From: an archaeon
GTDB taxonomy: Archaea > Aenigmatarchaeota > Aenigmatarchaeia > QMZP01 > JAFGSV01
Direction of reading: 5' to 3'
NCBI GenBank assembly: GCA_028279705.1
Contig: JANQNF010000058.1
Coordinates: 16,205-80,204 of the forward strand
Length of the DNA stretch: 64,000 bases
In this document: positions 25,419 to 34,417 of the stretch, one piece after another
How the letters are laid out: each line of letters opens with the position of its first letter
How positions within the stretch are numbered: the first letter of the stretch is position 1
Position numbers and translations under genes: made by a program
The notes under the pieces: model-generated
Seen by the model: the letters and a program-made list of their open reading frames with translations, nothing else
Database searches by the model: none
What the model was told of the DNA's origin: nothing

Positions 25419-26831
25419 ATGAGAGTTGTTCTGATAAGTGCACCGTATATGGATATTTACGGTCCAATAAAGACAGCTGCCGGTATTTATTTTCCCCTCG
25501 GCCTCGGTTACATAGCATCTGTTCTAAGGGATGGTGGTCACGATGTCACGTTTGTTGACCCCGAAGCGCACGGGCAAACTTACAGTGACCTTGAGAGGAT
25601 ACTCACGGAAATAGAACCTGGATTGGTAGGAATCGGGTGCTCTACGCCAAACTTTGCCGTAGCCTTGAAAATAGCCGGGATTGCAAGGAAGTGTACAAAA
25701 GCGAAGATATGTGTAGGGGGAGTTCATGTTTCTGCGCTTCCGAAAGAAACACTTCGAGATAATGATATTTTAGATTTTGTAGTAATGGGTGAGGGTGAAT
25801 ATACACTACTGGAACTGGCAGGCGGCGTTTCTCCCTCAAAGATTAAAGGAATTGCACGAAGAGTTGGGAAAAAAGTAGTTATCAATCCTCCAAGGCCCTT
25901 CATTGAAGATGTTGATAGTATACCTTTTCCTGCCAGGGACCTCGCAGACATGGACAAGTACAGGCCTGCAGCATATGTTGGAATGGGAAAAAAAAGTGCA
26001 ACTATGATCACAAGTAGGGGATGTCCGTCAAGATGCACTTTTTGTGCATCTCATCTTACACTGGGAAATAGATTCAGACCACGGTCACCTGAAAACGTAG
26101 TTGATGAAATTGAGCATCTTGTTAACGATTACGGAATCGAGCACATAATATTTGAGGACGACACTTTTACTGTTGATGTTGAGAGGGCTAAAAAGATATG
26201 CAATTTGATGATTGAACGGAAAATCGATATAAACTGGTATTGCTTCTCAAGGGTGAATGTAATCTCACGTGACCTACTAAGCGTTATGAAAAGGTCGGGA
26301 TGTTATTCAATTGGCTATGGTGTAGAATCTGGAAACCCTGAAATACTGAAGACCATAAAGAAGGGCATCACTCTGAATCAGGTAAGGAAGGCATTTGATC
26401 TCACAAAGAAGTTCAACATAAGGGTACTTGGGTTTTTCATGTTCGGGCTCCCTGGTGACACTCCAGAAACGATAAGGCAGACACTGGATTTTGCCAAGGA
26501 AGTAAATCCTCACATGGCATTTTTCAATCTCATGGTTCCATACCCCGGTACTGAAGTGTTCATAAATAGGGAAAAATATGGATTTGAGATATGCAGGGAT
26601 TATGGATCTTTTGTCTCCATTGGTACACACGCGGTCGTAACAAGGCCAGGACTTTCCAATACAGACCTCCAAAGACATGTATACAAAGCTAACATTGAAT
26701 ATTATCTCAGACTGTCTGCACTGCTGCGTCTTCTGAAAACCATTAGAGGGTTTTCCCAGATAGAGGTGTACGTGAAGGGCGGAATTGGTCTCCTGAAGCA
26801 ATCTTTTGCGTGGAGAAGAAACAGTGGATAA
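25419..26831 (+). CDS. Cobalamin-binding-domain radical SAM enzyme (paralogue 2)
   Basis: 470 residues with the same two-domain plan as the protein at 22297. A B12-binding-like Rossmann part (IYFPLGLGYIASVLRDGGHDV, GGVHVSALP, VMGEGEYTLLEL) is followed by TSRGCPSRCTFC with cluster cysteines 202, 206 and 209. EHIIFEDDTFTVD, YGVESGNPEILKTIKKGI and LGFFMFGLPGDTPET are core radical SAM segments. No DxHxxG cobalamin motif is present. It lies alone between divergent and convergent genes. Reaction unknown; radical methylation or rearrangement of a glycan or lipid intermediate is the family-level guess. Confidence 0.86.
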   Translation: MRVVLISAPYMDIYGPIKTAAGIYFPLGLGYIASVLRDGGHDVTFVDPEAHGQTYSDLERILTEIEPGLVGIGCSTPNFAVALKIAGIARKCTKAKICVGGVHVSALPKETLRDNDILDFVVMGEGEYTLLELAGGVSPSKIKGIARRVGKKVVINPPRPFIEDVDSIPFPARDLADMDKYRPAAYVGMGKKSATMITSRGCPSRCTFCASHLTLGNRFRPRSPENVVDEIEHLVNDYGIEHIIFEDDTFTVDVERAKKICNLMIERKIDINWYCFSRVNVISRDLLSVMKRSGCYSIGYGVESGNPEILKTIKKGITLNQVRKAFDLTKKFNIRVLGFFMFGLPGDTPETIRQTLDFAKEVNPHMAFFNLMVPYPGTEVFINREKYGFEICRDYGSFVSIGTHAVVTRPGLSNTDLQRHVYKANIEYYLRLSALLRLLKTIRGFSQIEVYVKGGIGLLKQSFAWRRNSG

Positions 26832-26833
26832 AA

Positions 26834-27778
26834 CTAGATGAAATCGCGATGTTCCACATTTTTCATCACTTCCTCAAGGAGTTCGTTATGCTCCCTGAAG
26901 AAACACTCTCCGCAATGATCTGTGGTGAAAGGTTTAGGATTTTTCCATATCTTCTTTATCTCAGAAATCTTGCCCATTATGAACTTCTTGTTGAATTTGA
27001 GATTTATCAGGGGATTGGCTGAGCAGTGGTAAATGTACCCATCAGAATTTACAAATGGCTTGATGTAACCCATCCAGCATCTCTTAGGTGGTGCATAATC
27101 CTTTTCCTGGAAGAAGAAACCTGGAAACTTCTTTATCAGTGGCCGTATCTTCTCTCTATACTCCTTTATGTATTTAACTTTTCTGCAATCTGGTACGATT
27201 CTAACATAAGTTGCTTTGTACTCTTCCTTGTATCTTTTTATCTTCTCCAGAACACTCACGCTACTTTTCTCATTCCACACATAACTGAAACCAAGTACGA
27301 CATTTTCAGGGACGTCCAAACCTATATCTTCAAGATAATCAAGAGAATTGAGGCTGATTCTGAGCCACGTGAGACATTTAAGTGACTTCTGTGTTACTTT
27401 CTTGTTTAATACTGCACCGTTACTTATCATACCGACTTTAAGTCCCTTTTCTTTGCAGTGCTGGATGAGCTCGTTTATATAACCGCACATAGTTGGGTCA
27501 CCACCGCCGGTTATCTCCACTGTTTTTGCTCCCAGATCCACGAAATCATCCACCACCTTAAATGACTGCTCCTTTGTCAGTTCCCTCATTGGCCTTTTTT
27601 TTACACTACAAAAAACGCAGTCCAAATTACACCTGTCTGTGGGTGCGAGCTGTATGGAGACCGGTCTCCATTTTCCATCTTGGATCTCCTTTAACCTGTC
27701 AAGATTGTGTAGAAGTTTGGTTGTTGTACTGGTAAACTTTTTTTCCAAATCAGAACGTTCAACACTCATATTGTGCAC
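26834..27778 (-). CDS. Radical SAM protein with a SPASM-like C-terminal cluster domain
   Basis: 314 residues. The core motif APTDRCNLDCVFC is CxxxCxxC, and EITGGGDPTMCGYI and VGMISNGAVL are the GGE-like and following strands of the SAM barrel. The C-terminal third has cysteines in PKRCWMGY, GYIYHCSANP and DHCGECFF, spaced like a SPASM or twitch auxiliary-cluster domain. Such proteins modify peptides or sugars (for example AlbA-like enzymes or aminoglycoside dehydratases). It has no B12-binding domain, unlike the other radical SAM enzymes here. It lies 4 nt downstream of a GT2 gene on the same strand. The start could be the ATG at 27769. Confidence 0.82.
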   Translation of the reverse strand: MHNMSVERSDLEKKFTSTTTKLLHNLDRLKEIQDGKWRPVSIQLAPTDRCNLDCVFCSVKKRPMRELTKEQSFKVVDDFVDLGAKTVEITGGGDPTMCGYINELIQHCKEKGLKVGMISNGAVLNKKVTQKSLKCLTWLRISLNSLDYLEDIGLDVPENVVLGFSYVWNEKSSVSVLEKIKRYKEEYKATYVRIVPDCRKVKYIKEYREKIRPLIKKFPGFFFQEKDYAPPKRCWMGYIKPFVNSDGYIYHCSANPLINLKFNKKFIMGKISEIKKIWKNPKPFTTDHCGECFFREHNELLEEVMKNVEHRDFI

Positions 27779-27782
27779 TCAC

Positions 27783-28457
27783 CTAAAATCCGAATAATCT
27801 CCATCTTATCATACTCATACCGATTTTAAAGCCATCGGTAACGTCAATTACACTGGTTCCGTGCCCGGCGCCATATATAGTTTTGACAGTGACTTCCTTA
27901 TATTTGAGCTTTTTGGACGCTATCCTCATGGCCATTTCTGAGCATACCGAATACCTATCCGTGTCCCATTTCATCTTTCTGTAAGCTTCTGGTGTAAATG
28001 CCTTGAAGCCCGACTGTGTGTCTACAATATATGATCCAAAAAATAGCTTTGACATCATTGCCAATCCCCAGTTACCGATTTTTTTTATCTTTGGCATGTT
28101 TTCGTCATGGGGCCTTGAACCTATTGCCACATCAAGATCATATTTTACAAGGGAGTCCGTAAGATTTTTTATGTCTGCAGGGTTGTGCTGACCATCAGAA
28201 TCAATCGTGACTATAATGTCAGCACCACGCTTTATGGCTTCTTCTGAGCCCCTTCTGAGCGTGAAACCGAGACCTTTGTTCACCTTGTTGTCAATTATTA
28301 GGGCACCAGATTTTTTGGCCACTTCAAGGCTGTTGTCAACGCAGCCGTCAATAACTGCTACAACCTCATCCACATATTTTGCCACTTCCTTCACGACTCT
28401 TCCAACGTTCTTCTCTTCGTTATACGTTGGTATGACAGCGATAATTTTCTTTTTCAT
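27783..28457 (-). CDS. Family 2 glycosyltransferase (polyprenyl-phosphate sugar synthase type)
   Basis: 224 residues. IIAVIPTYNEEKNVGRVV, VVAVIDGCVDNSLEVA (DDGSxD region, here with the first Asp motif altered), IIVTIDSDGQHNPADI (the DxD metal site) and GSRPHDENMPKIKKIGN place it with dolichol-phosphate-mannose-synthase-like GT2 enzymes. No C-terminal membrane segments, so it is a soluble or peripheral form. Likely loads a sugar onto a polyprenyl phosphate, giving donors for the membrane GT-C enzymes at 29569 and 41322. Confidence 0.86.
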   Translation of the reverse strand: MKKKIIAVIPTYNEEKNVGRVVKEVAKYVDEVVAVIDGCVDNSLEVAKKSGALIIDNKVNKGLGFTLRRGSEEAIKRGADIIVTIDSDGQHNPADIKNLTDSLVKYDLDVAIGSRPHDENMPKIKKIGNWGLAMMSKLFFGSYIVDTQSGFKAFTPEAYRKMKWDTDRYSVCSEMAMRIASKKLKYKEVTVKTIYGAGHGTSVIDVTDGFKIGMSMIRWRLFGF

Positions 28458-28498
28458 GTAAAATCACGGATAAATGTATTATTCTTCTAATAAAGACA

Positions 28499-28505
28499 TT
28501 TATAT
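28499..28505 (+). promoter_or_regulatory. TATA box of the TyvE-like epimerase gene
   Basis: TTTATAT lies about 50 nt before the ATG at 28551. The intervening leader contains AGGGAAGTGG as ribosome binding site. Confidence 0.45.
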
Positions 28506-28550
28506 CATGCAAGAGTAAAAAGATTTACTTGGTAATAGGGAAGTGGAAAA

Positions 28551-29585
28551 ATGAAGATACTTGTGACTGGGGGTGCAGGACTTGTAGGTTCAGAATGTTG
28601 CAGATTATTTTCTTCGGAAGGCTACGAAGTCATATCCGTAGACAACTACATGCGGGGTAAGATATTTGGAACGGACGGGAATACTTCTTCTACCATGAAA
28701 GCTCTCACAGACGAACTTGACATAGAACATCACGACATTGATATAAGAGACGAGAAGATGGGGGAACTTGTAAAGAATGTGGACGCGATAATCCATACTG
28801 CTGCTCAACCATCCCATCCAAGATCCATAGAGATACCTGTTGAGGATTTCCAGATAAATGCGCATGGAACTCTGATGCTTCTTGAGAATGTGAGGAAGTA
28901 TAACAAGGACGCCACGTTTGTATTCTGCTCCACCAACAAGGTATACGGTGAGATGCCAAACAGGTTCTCTTACAAGAAGGTCGGGAAGCGCTTTGAACCA
29001 GAGGATAGAAAACTCCATGACGGGTTTGATGAAAGCCTCAGTATAGATCAGAACATGCACACACCTTTTGGAGTTTCCAAGACTGCTGCCGATCTCTACA
29101 CCCAGGAATATGCATACCTTTACGGTCTGAAGACCGGCGTATTTAGGATGGGCTGTATAACTGGGGGTGCGGCAAAGGCCGTTGAGATGCATAACTGGGA
29201 ACCGTTTTTCGTGAAGAAAGCACTCACCGGGGATCTGCTCACGATTTTTGGTTACGGTGGTTGTCAGGTAAGGGACGTCATACATGCAGCTGACCTGGCA
29301 AAACTTTTTCTAGAATTCATTAAAAATCCGAGGCCTGGTGAGGTTTACAATATAGGTGGTGCCAGGCAGAATTCAATTTCGCTTCTGGAATCGTTTGACC
29401 TCATAGAGAAGATAACCGGAAAGAAGATGAACTATAAGATGGGCCCGGAAAGAGAGGCAGACCACCAGTGGTGGATAAGTAACATAGGTAAAGCGAGAAA
29501 GCATTACAAGAACTGGGACATACGTATAAATCTTGAAGATATATTCAGGGAAATACACAAAGCTCTGATCAAAGAGTCAGTTTGA
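28551..29585 (+). CDS. NAD-dependent sugar epimerase of the CDP-paratose 2-epimerase (TyvE) type
   Basis: 344 residues. MKILVTGGAGLVGSECCRLF is the NAD site with Leu-Val instead of Phe-Ile, as in TyvE. HTAAQPSHPRSIEIPVEDF, STNKVYGEMPN and HTPFGVSKTAADLYTQEY (YxxxK equivalent shifted to FGVSK), then KTGVFRMGCITGG, are the distinctive 2-epimerase features. TyvE converts CDP-paratose to CDP-tyvelose; related archaeal and bacterial proteins act on other nucleotide sugars. No CDP-glucose pathway genes are seen in the window, so the real substrate may differ. The 3' end overlaps the convergent GT-C gene by 17 nt. Confidence 0.82.
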   Translation: MKILVTGGAGLVGSECCRLFSSEGYEVISVDNYMRGKIFGTDGNTSSTMKALTDELDIEHHDIDIRDEKMGELVKNVDAIIHTAAQPSHPRSIEIPVEDFQINAHGTLMLLENVRKYNKDATFVFCSTNKVYGEMPNRFSYKKVGKRFEPEDRKLHDGFDESLSIDQNMHTPFGVSKTAADLYTQEYAYLYGLKTGVFRMGCITGGAAKAVEMHNWEPFFVKKALTGDLLTIFGYGGCQVRDVIHAADLAKLFLEFIKNPRPGEVYNIGGARQNSISLLESFDLIEKITGKKMNYKMGPEREADHQWWISNIGKARKHYKNWDIRINLEDIFREIHKALIKESV

Positions 29586-31185
29586 TTTTTGCTTCCTCTT
29601 TCTGAAAATCGAAGTATCGTGATATGTCTTCATCGACTTTATATACCTTTATAGGTCTTATGTGATCGGTTCTCATGCCAGCTATTCTTGCATCTGTTTC
29701 TCTCATATGATCAACATTTTCAAAGACTGCTACAGGCGAGAAATCGTTCTCAAACCTTTCGAAATCAAAGAAAGAAAGTCTTTCACTATCCTTTCCAAGG
29801 GAGTCCACTATCACGTATGTGACCTCAGACGTCCTGTCTGTTTCATCATGTTCCCACCAGTTGCCAGTGTCGAGTTCGTGGTAAAAAAGAAGCTGAGACC
29901 ACCCAGTATAGAATATGAGATCATCCCCAACAACGTTCTGGCTTATGTATCTTCCTACATTCTTGTACCCGTCATGGTATGACGTGATAGAGTCCAATGA
30001 TATTAACATGCAACTTACTACAGTTAACGCGAGTACTAACAATATAAGATCCCGTCTTTTCAAAGACTGAACACCTTTTGATGCAATGATGATGAATGGG
30101 GGCATCGCAGCGAGTATGAACCTTGAACCCTTGATGACCATTATCAACGACAGGAACACAAAAAAGAATATGAACCAGAAATAAAGAAAAGAATCTTCCT
30201 TGCACGGATTTTTGACGTAATTGTAAGTATACAAAAGGAACAGCAAGACCAATAAAGGCGAAGTCCAGACCAAAATAACGTCTATGTAATAAATGGGGTT
30301 TGCTGTATTGTGAGCATTTCCGACCACATCGGAAAGAAACATGAAATAGCTATAGTATTCAATTAATCCGAGTTGTATAACTTCAGCAGAATTTGAAATC
30401 ATCCATTCGATGTTTACATCTTTCAGCGAGAAGTAACTATTCCCCCCCGAACTTGCATAAACTCCAATACCTATTCCGTATATCCATGGAATATGCATCA
30501 ATGCCATGATTACTGCAACTATAATGATTCCCTTTAAGTCGAAAAGGAAATCTTTCCACTTGAACCTATTTTTTATTGACATTGAGATGTAGTAGAGTAT
30601 ACCGAAGGTTGCGGGTACGAAAAAAACGAACACGCCGATATATTTGGTCAGGAAGGTGATCCCTGCCAGAAATCCGTAGATTACGTAATAGAGCATTTTC
30701 CTTTCTCTGAATGCAATGAAGAACGAAAATAAGCTGACAGTCATGAAGAATGTTAGAACACCGTCAACGACAAGATGCCTCGAATTGATTATGAAAAAAG
30801 CACTTACTGCAGTGAAGAAAGATGCAATAGTGCCGGTCTTTTCATCGTATAGATACCTGCCAAAAAGGAACATAGAAATTACAAGCAACACCCCGTACAT
30901 CGCGGTCGCCCCGATTGCTACGTAGTCGAGAACACCGAACAGCATGAAGGCTATTGCAATCGATATTGGATAAACCGGCGGTTCCCAGTACATCGGCCTT
31001 CCAAATTCACCTATCATCCATGTTGACATTCGAATGAAATTGCCTGCATCGCCATGCGACAATCCGAGCGATTCTATTGACCAGAATCTAGTACAGACCG
31101 AAAGAAATACTATAAGCAAAAACGAAATCAGTGCCCAGTTCCTTTTCATTTTCTTACTGAGGCACTTCTTATTCATATTTTTCAC
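29569..31185 (-). CDS. GT39/ArnT-type membrane glycosyltransferase (GT-C)
   Basis: 538 residues with about 11-13 hydrophobic segments and a soluble C-terminus. SLGLSHGDAGNFIRMSTWMI after the first membrane segment carries the acidic residue pattern of GT-C enzymes in the first external loop, followed by MYWEPPVYPI. FFTAVSAFFIINSRHLVVDGV and ITFLTKYIGVFVF match the PMT/ArnT fold. It would use a polyprenyl-phosphate-linked sugar and transfer it outside the membrane to a protein or lipid-linked glycan. The start may be any of ATG 31185, 31176 or 31149; all precede the first membrane helix. Confidence 0.85.
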   Translation of the reverse strand: MKNMNKKCLSKKMKRNWALISFLLIVFLSVCTRFWSIESLGLSHGDAGNFIRMSTWMIGEFGRPMYWEPPVYPISIAIAFMLFGVLDYVAIGATAMYGVLLVISMFLFGRYLYDEKTGTIASFFTAVSAFFIINSRHLVVDGVLTFFMTVSLFSFFIAFRERKMLYYVIYGFLAGITFLTKYIGVFVFFVPATFGILYYISMSIKNRFKWKDFLFDLKGIIIVAVIMALMHIPWIYGIGIGVYASSGGNSYFSLKDVNIEWMISNSAEVIQLGLIEYYSYFMFLSDVVGNAHNTANPIYYIDVILVWTSPLLVLLFLLYTYNYVKNPCKEDSFLYFWFIFFFVFLSLIMVIKGSRFILAAMPPFIIIASKGVQSLKRRDLILLVLALTVVSCMLISLDSITSYHDGYKNVGRYISQNVVGDDLIFYTGWSQLLFYHELDTGNWWEHDETDRTSEVTYVIVDSLGKDSERLSFFDFERFENDFSPVAVFENVDHMRETDARIAGMRTDHIRPIKVYKVDEDISRYFDFQKEEAKIKLTL

Positions 31186-31261
31186 ATACTATAACATCTC
31201 TACCTATCTTTTTATAGTTTATAATATTAACTTTAATTGGAAATTCATTCGGGTTTTCATT

Positions 31262-32146
31262 ATGAAGCTTGTAATAACAATTCCTGCGTACAACGAGGCA
31301 GATACGATCGGAAAAGTCGTAGACGACGTAAAGAAGGTTTTCAGTAAAAGACGCGAGAAGTTTAGTATACTAGTCGTTGATGACGGCTCGACTGATAAAA
31401 CCTCGGAAATTGCCAGGGCAGCTGGTGCGAAGGTGATAAAACATCCCCACAATTATGGACTTGCCGAAACATTTCGCACGGAGATGAAAGAGGCTCTCAA
31501 GATCAAGCCCGATGTCATAGTTCATACGGATGCTGATGGTCAGTATTTGGCTGAAGAGATACCAAAGCTACTTGGACCTATAGAGAAAAAGGAAGCAGAT
31601 TTGGTTTTGGGATCAAGGTTCATGGGAAAAATAGAGGAGATGCCTTTCATCAAAAGGTGGGGAAATGTGGCATTCTCCAAGGTCATATCAAGGGTCACTA
31701 ACGTGAAAATAACGGACGGGCAGACAGGTTTCAGGGCATTTACCTCTGAAGTTGCAGATAAAGTGAATGTCATATCGACCCACACGTACACACAGGAGAT
31801 GATAATCAAAGCAGTGAAAGAGAAATTCCGTGTAAAGGAAGTGCCAATAACTTTTGCAAAAAGGAGGTCTGGAAAAAGTAAACTGATATCGAATCCCCTT
31901 GGTTATGCCATTCGTGCATGGATAAACATATTCAGGTTATACAGAGATTTCGAACCTTTGAAATTCTTTGGAAAGTTGGCTGCAGCATTCATCGTTCCTG
32001 GTGTACTGATAGGACTTTACCTGGTGTACCTCTTTTTGATACAGGGCTATATCGGGCATATACCCAGCACGATACTTTCAATGCTTCTGATCGTCACGGG
32101 CTTGCAGATACTGATATTGGGCTTCATTGCTGATATGGAGAAATGA
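31262..32146 (+). CDS. Dolichol-phosphate-mannose-synthase-like GT2 with C-terminal membrane anchor
   Basis: 294 residues from the ATG at 31262. LVITIPAYNEADTIGKVV, LVVDDGSTDKTSEIA, VIVHTDADGQYLAEEIP and LGSRFMGKIEEMP are the full GT2 polyprenol-phosphate glycosyltransferase signature. Two hydrophobic segments at the C-terminus (AAFIVPGVLIGLYLVYLFLI and TILSMLLIVTGLQILILGF) anchor it. A longer upstream frame overlaps the divergent GT-C gene and starts in non-conserved sequence, so I reject it. Likely makes the polyprenyl-phosphate-sugar donor for the neighbouring GT-C enzyme. Confidence 0.89.
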   Translation: MKLVITIPAYNEADTIGKVVDDVKKVFSKRREKFSILVVDDGSTDKTSEIARAAGAKVIKHPHNYGLAETFRTEMKEALKIKPDVIVHTDADGQYLAEEIPKLLGPIEKKEADLVLGSRFMGKIEEMPFIKRWGNVAFSKVISRVTNVKITDGQTGFRAFTSEVADKVNVISTHTYTQEMIIKAVKEKFRVKEVPITFAKRRSGKSKLISNPLGYAIRAWINIFRLYRDFEPLKFFGKLAAAFIVPGVLIGLYLVYLFLIQGYIGHIPSTILSMLLIVTGLQILILGFIADMEK

Positions 32147-32147
32147 A

Positions 32148-33275
32148 TCAACCGACTGCTTTTTTTACACCGTCGATTATATGATCAAGCTCGCTTTTCC
32201 GGAGCTGAGGATACATGGGAAGGGTAACTATACTCTCTGAAACCTTCTCCGTAACGGGTAAGTCACCCTTCTTCCACCCAAGTGACTGATAGAATGGCTG
32301 GATATGCACCGGTGGATCGAAATGCACGTTGGCACCTATCCCGTCTTTCCTCAATTTCGATATGAAATTGGTCCTGCTGATTTTTCTGGTGTCCAACTTT
32401 ATCGTGTACATCTGATAGACATGCTTGGCTTTGTCTATCTCAACTGGCGTTTCTATTGCTTCGATATCTCCTAGATATTTATTGAGATAGCTGGCATGCT
32501 CCCTTCTCAGATCGTTCATCTTGTCGAGCTTCTTAAGTTGAACGATTCCTATCGCTGACAGTACGTCGCACATCCTGAAATTATATCCTGCTTCAATCGA
32601 TGCCCTGAGCCATGGTCGCTCCTTCTTCTCCCTTTCATATGTGCTGCTTGACATGCCATGGGCCTTAAGCACATTGATCTTTCCGGCAATTTCGTCATCA
32701 TCTGTTGTTATCATCCCACCTTCGCCTGTGGTCATGTTCTTTGTGGGGAAGAATGAGTAGCATCCGATGCCGAATGTGCCCACCTTCTTTCCGCCGTATT
32801 CGCCGCCTATTGTCTCTGCTGAGTCTTCGATGACAGCCAAGTCATGCCTTCTGGCTATCTCCATGATCTCATCCATATTACATGACTGGCCTGCAAAATG
32901 GACAGGCATTATCCCGACGGTTTTGTCTGTGATCAACTCTTCTATTTTACCGGGGTCGATGTTACATGTTTCATAGTCTATCTCACCGAAGACCACTTTG
33001 CACCCAGCGTTTATTATTGAATTCGCAGAAGCAGAGAAAGTGAAGCTTGGAACTATTATTTCACCCTCCAAACCGAGCGCCTCTATAGTCAGCTGAAGAG
33101 CGGAAGTGCAGGAGTTCATACTGCTCGCATACTTCACTCCCATGTATTTGGCGAACTCACTTTCAAACTCCTTGGTTTTTGGCCCGTGAGCCAGCCATCC
33201 AGACTCGAGAACATCCGTGACTAATGAGATCTCCTCTTCGTCAATATTGGGGATGCATAAAGGTATGTTCATCAT
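32148..33275 (-). CDS. DegT/DnrJ/EryC1 sugar aminotransferase
   Basis: 375 residues. DVLESGWLAHGPKTKEFESEF and SSMNSCTSALQLTIEALGL open the fold. FSASANSIINAGCKVVFGEID and VIEDSAETIGGEYGGKKVG line the PLP site. The Schiff-base lysine is in CYSFFPTKNMTTGEGGMITT. It aminates a keto nucleotide sugar. Its ATG overlaps the stop of the upstream epimerase (ATGA), so the pair probably acts on one sugar: the SDR makes or reshapes it and this enzyme aminates it. Confidence 0.91.
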   Translation of the reverse strand: MMNIPLCIPNIDEEEISLVTDVLESGWLAHGPKTKEFESEFAKYMGVKYASSMNSCTSALQLTIEALGLEGEIIVPSFTFSASANSIINAGCKVVFGEIDYETCNIDPGKIEELITDKTVGIMPVHFAGQSCNMDEIMEIARRHDLAVIEDSAETIGGEYGGKKVGTFGIGCYSFFPTKNMTTGEGGMITTDDDEIAGKINVLKAHGMSSSTYEREKKERPWLRASIEAGYNFRMCDVLSAIGIVQLKKLDKMNDLRREHASYLNKYLGDIEAIETPVEIDKAKHVYQMYTIKLDTRKISRTNFISKLRKDGIGANVHFDPPVHIQPFYQSLGWKKGDLPVTEKVSESIVTLPMYPQLRKSELDHIIDGVKKAVG

Positions 33276-34252
33276 CCATCACTCAGTCCATTCTTTATTT
33301 TCAGATTGAATGCAGGAGCGTAAACATCCAGCACCCACCTAATGTACTCATTGATTCCGGTTTCTATGTTGTACTTAGGTTTGTATCCGAGCTTCTTTTT
33401 GGCCTTGCTAATATCCAGGTCACCTCTTTTCGTATCAATCGACCTGGCACCGACTTCTTTTATCACAGTCCCTGGTACGAATTTCTTCACGACCTCTGCA
33501 AGTTCCTTTATACTGTAAACACCCTCGCCGCAGATGTTGAAGACCTCGCCGTCGGATTCCTTGAGCTTGGAAGCGAGGACTATACCTTCAGCAACATCCT
33601 TGACGTAAGAGAAGTTCCTCCTCTGGACACCGCCACCATGAAGCTCGAGTGGTACGCCTTGGATGGCATTCTCAATGAAGTTCTTGGCAACCCTCTTCTC
33701 GAGGTCACCCGGACCGTATACTGACGATGTTCTAAGAATCGAGACGGGCAAGTCATACGTTCTGTAGTAGCTTATTGTTATCCTGTCGGCAGCCAACTTT
33801 GTTGCACCGTATATGTCTTTCGGTTCCAGCGGATGTTTCTCATCCGCTGGCGTGTACTGGAAGTTCCCGTAGCTGGATGATGTCGAGACGTATATGAACT
33901 TGCTAAGGTCGAACTGCCTTGCGGCTTCAAGCAGATTGAATGTGCCGACAGTGTTGACCTTGAATGTAAGTGAAGGATTCTTCACTGCAGTGGGAATGAA
34001 CGTAATTGCCGCGGTGTGGATTATCTTTTCGTTCTTGTACTTCTTCAAGGTTTTTACAATGGAGTCGAAATCGGTTATGTCGCCGTTGACCAGTGCAACT
34101 TTATCCTGTATGTCGGAAAGTCTTAGCTTTTTCAGAATATCCATTTTACCCTGACTGAAGTTGTCAAACACTACTACATTTTCGCCATTCTCTACAAGCT
34201 TTCTACAGACATGTGAACCGATAAAACCGGCACCGCCAGTTACTAGTACCAT
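33272..34252 (-). CDS. NAD-dependent nucleotide-sugar epimerase/dehydratase
   Basis: 326 residues from ATG 34252. [20 protein letters not shown] is the NAD site. STSSSYGNFQYTP and DIYGATKLAADRITISYY give the catalytic Tyr-Lys pair. RTSSVYGPGD and GVQRRNFSYVKDVAEGI are sugar-nucleotide binding parts. The upstream extension begins in AT-rich, promoter-like sequence and is dropped. Translationally coupled to the aminotransferase at 32148, so possibly a 4,6-dehydratase or epimerase feeding it; which of the two cannot be told from sequence alone. Confidence 0.87.
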   Translation of the reverse strand: MVLVTGGAGFIGSHVCRKLVENGENVVVFDNFSQGKMDILKKLRLSDIQDKVALVNGDITDFDSIVKTLKKYKNEKIIHTAAITFIPTAVKNPSLTFKVNTVGTFNLLEAARQFDLSKFIYVSTSSSYGNFQYTPADEKHPLEPKDIYGATKLAADRITISYYRTYDLPVSILRTSSVYGPGDLEKRVAKNFIENAIQGVPLELHGGGVQRRNFSYVKDVAEGIVLASKLKESDGEVFNICGEGVYSIKELAEVVKKFVPGTVIKEVGARSIDTKRGDLDISKAKKKLGYKPKYNIETGINEYIRWVLDVYAPAFNLKIKNGLSDG

Positions 34253-34417
34253 CCATTTCACCGAGTATATAATAAACAACCGGTTTAATTTAAAAGCGTA
34301 TGCCAAGTTTATTTCCCATTGAGTCCTTAATTGGAATAATATGTGGGATGAAGTTGGGATAATATATTAAAACAGATACATGTTTCTTTAAAACACCTTT
34401 CGGTCTTAGTGGTTAAT

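Noticed and set aside
31034..31261. An extended N-terminus for the GT2 gene at 31262
   Set aside because: The extension overlaps the divergent GT-C gene and contains hydrophobic, non-conserved sequence; the GT2 domain begins exactly at ATG 31262.
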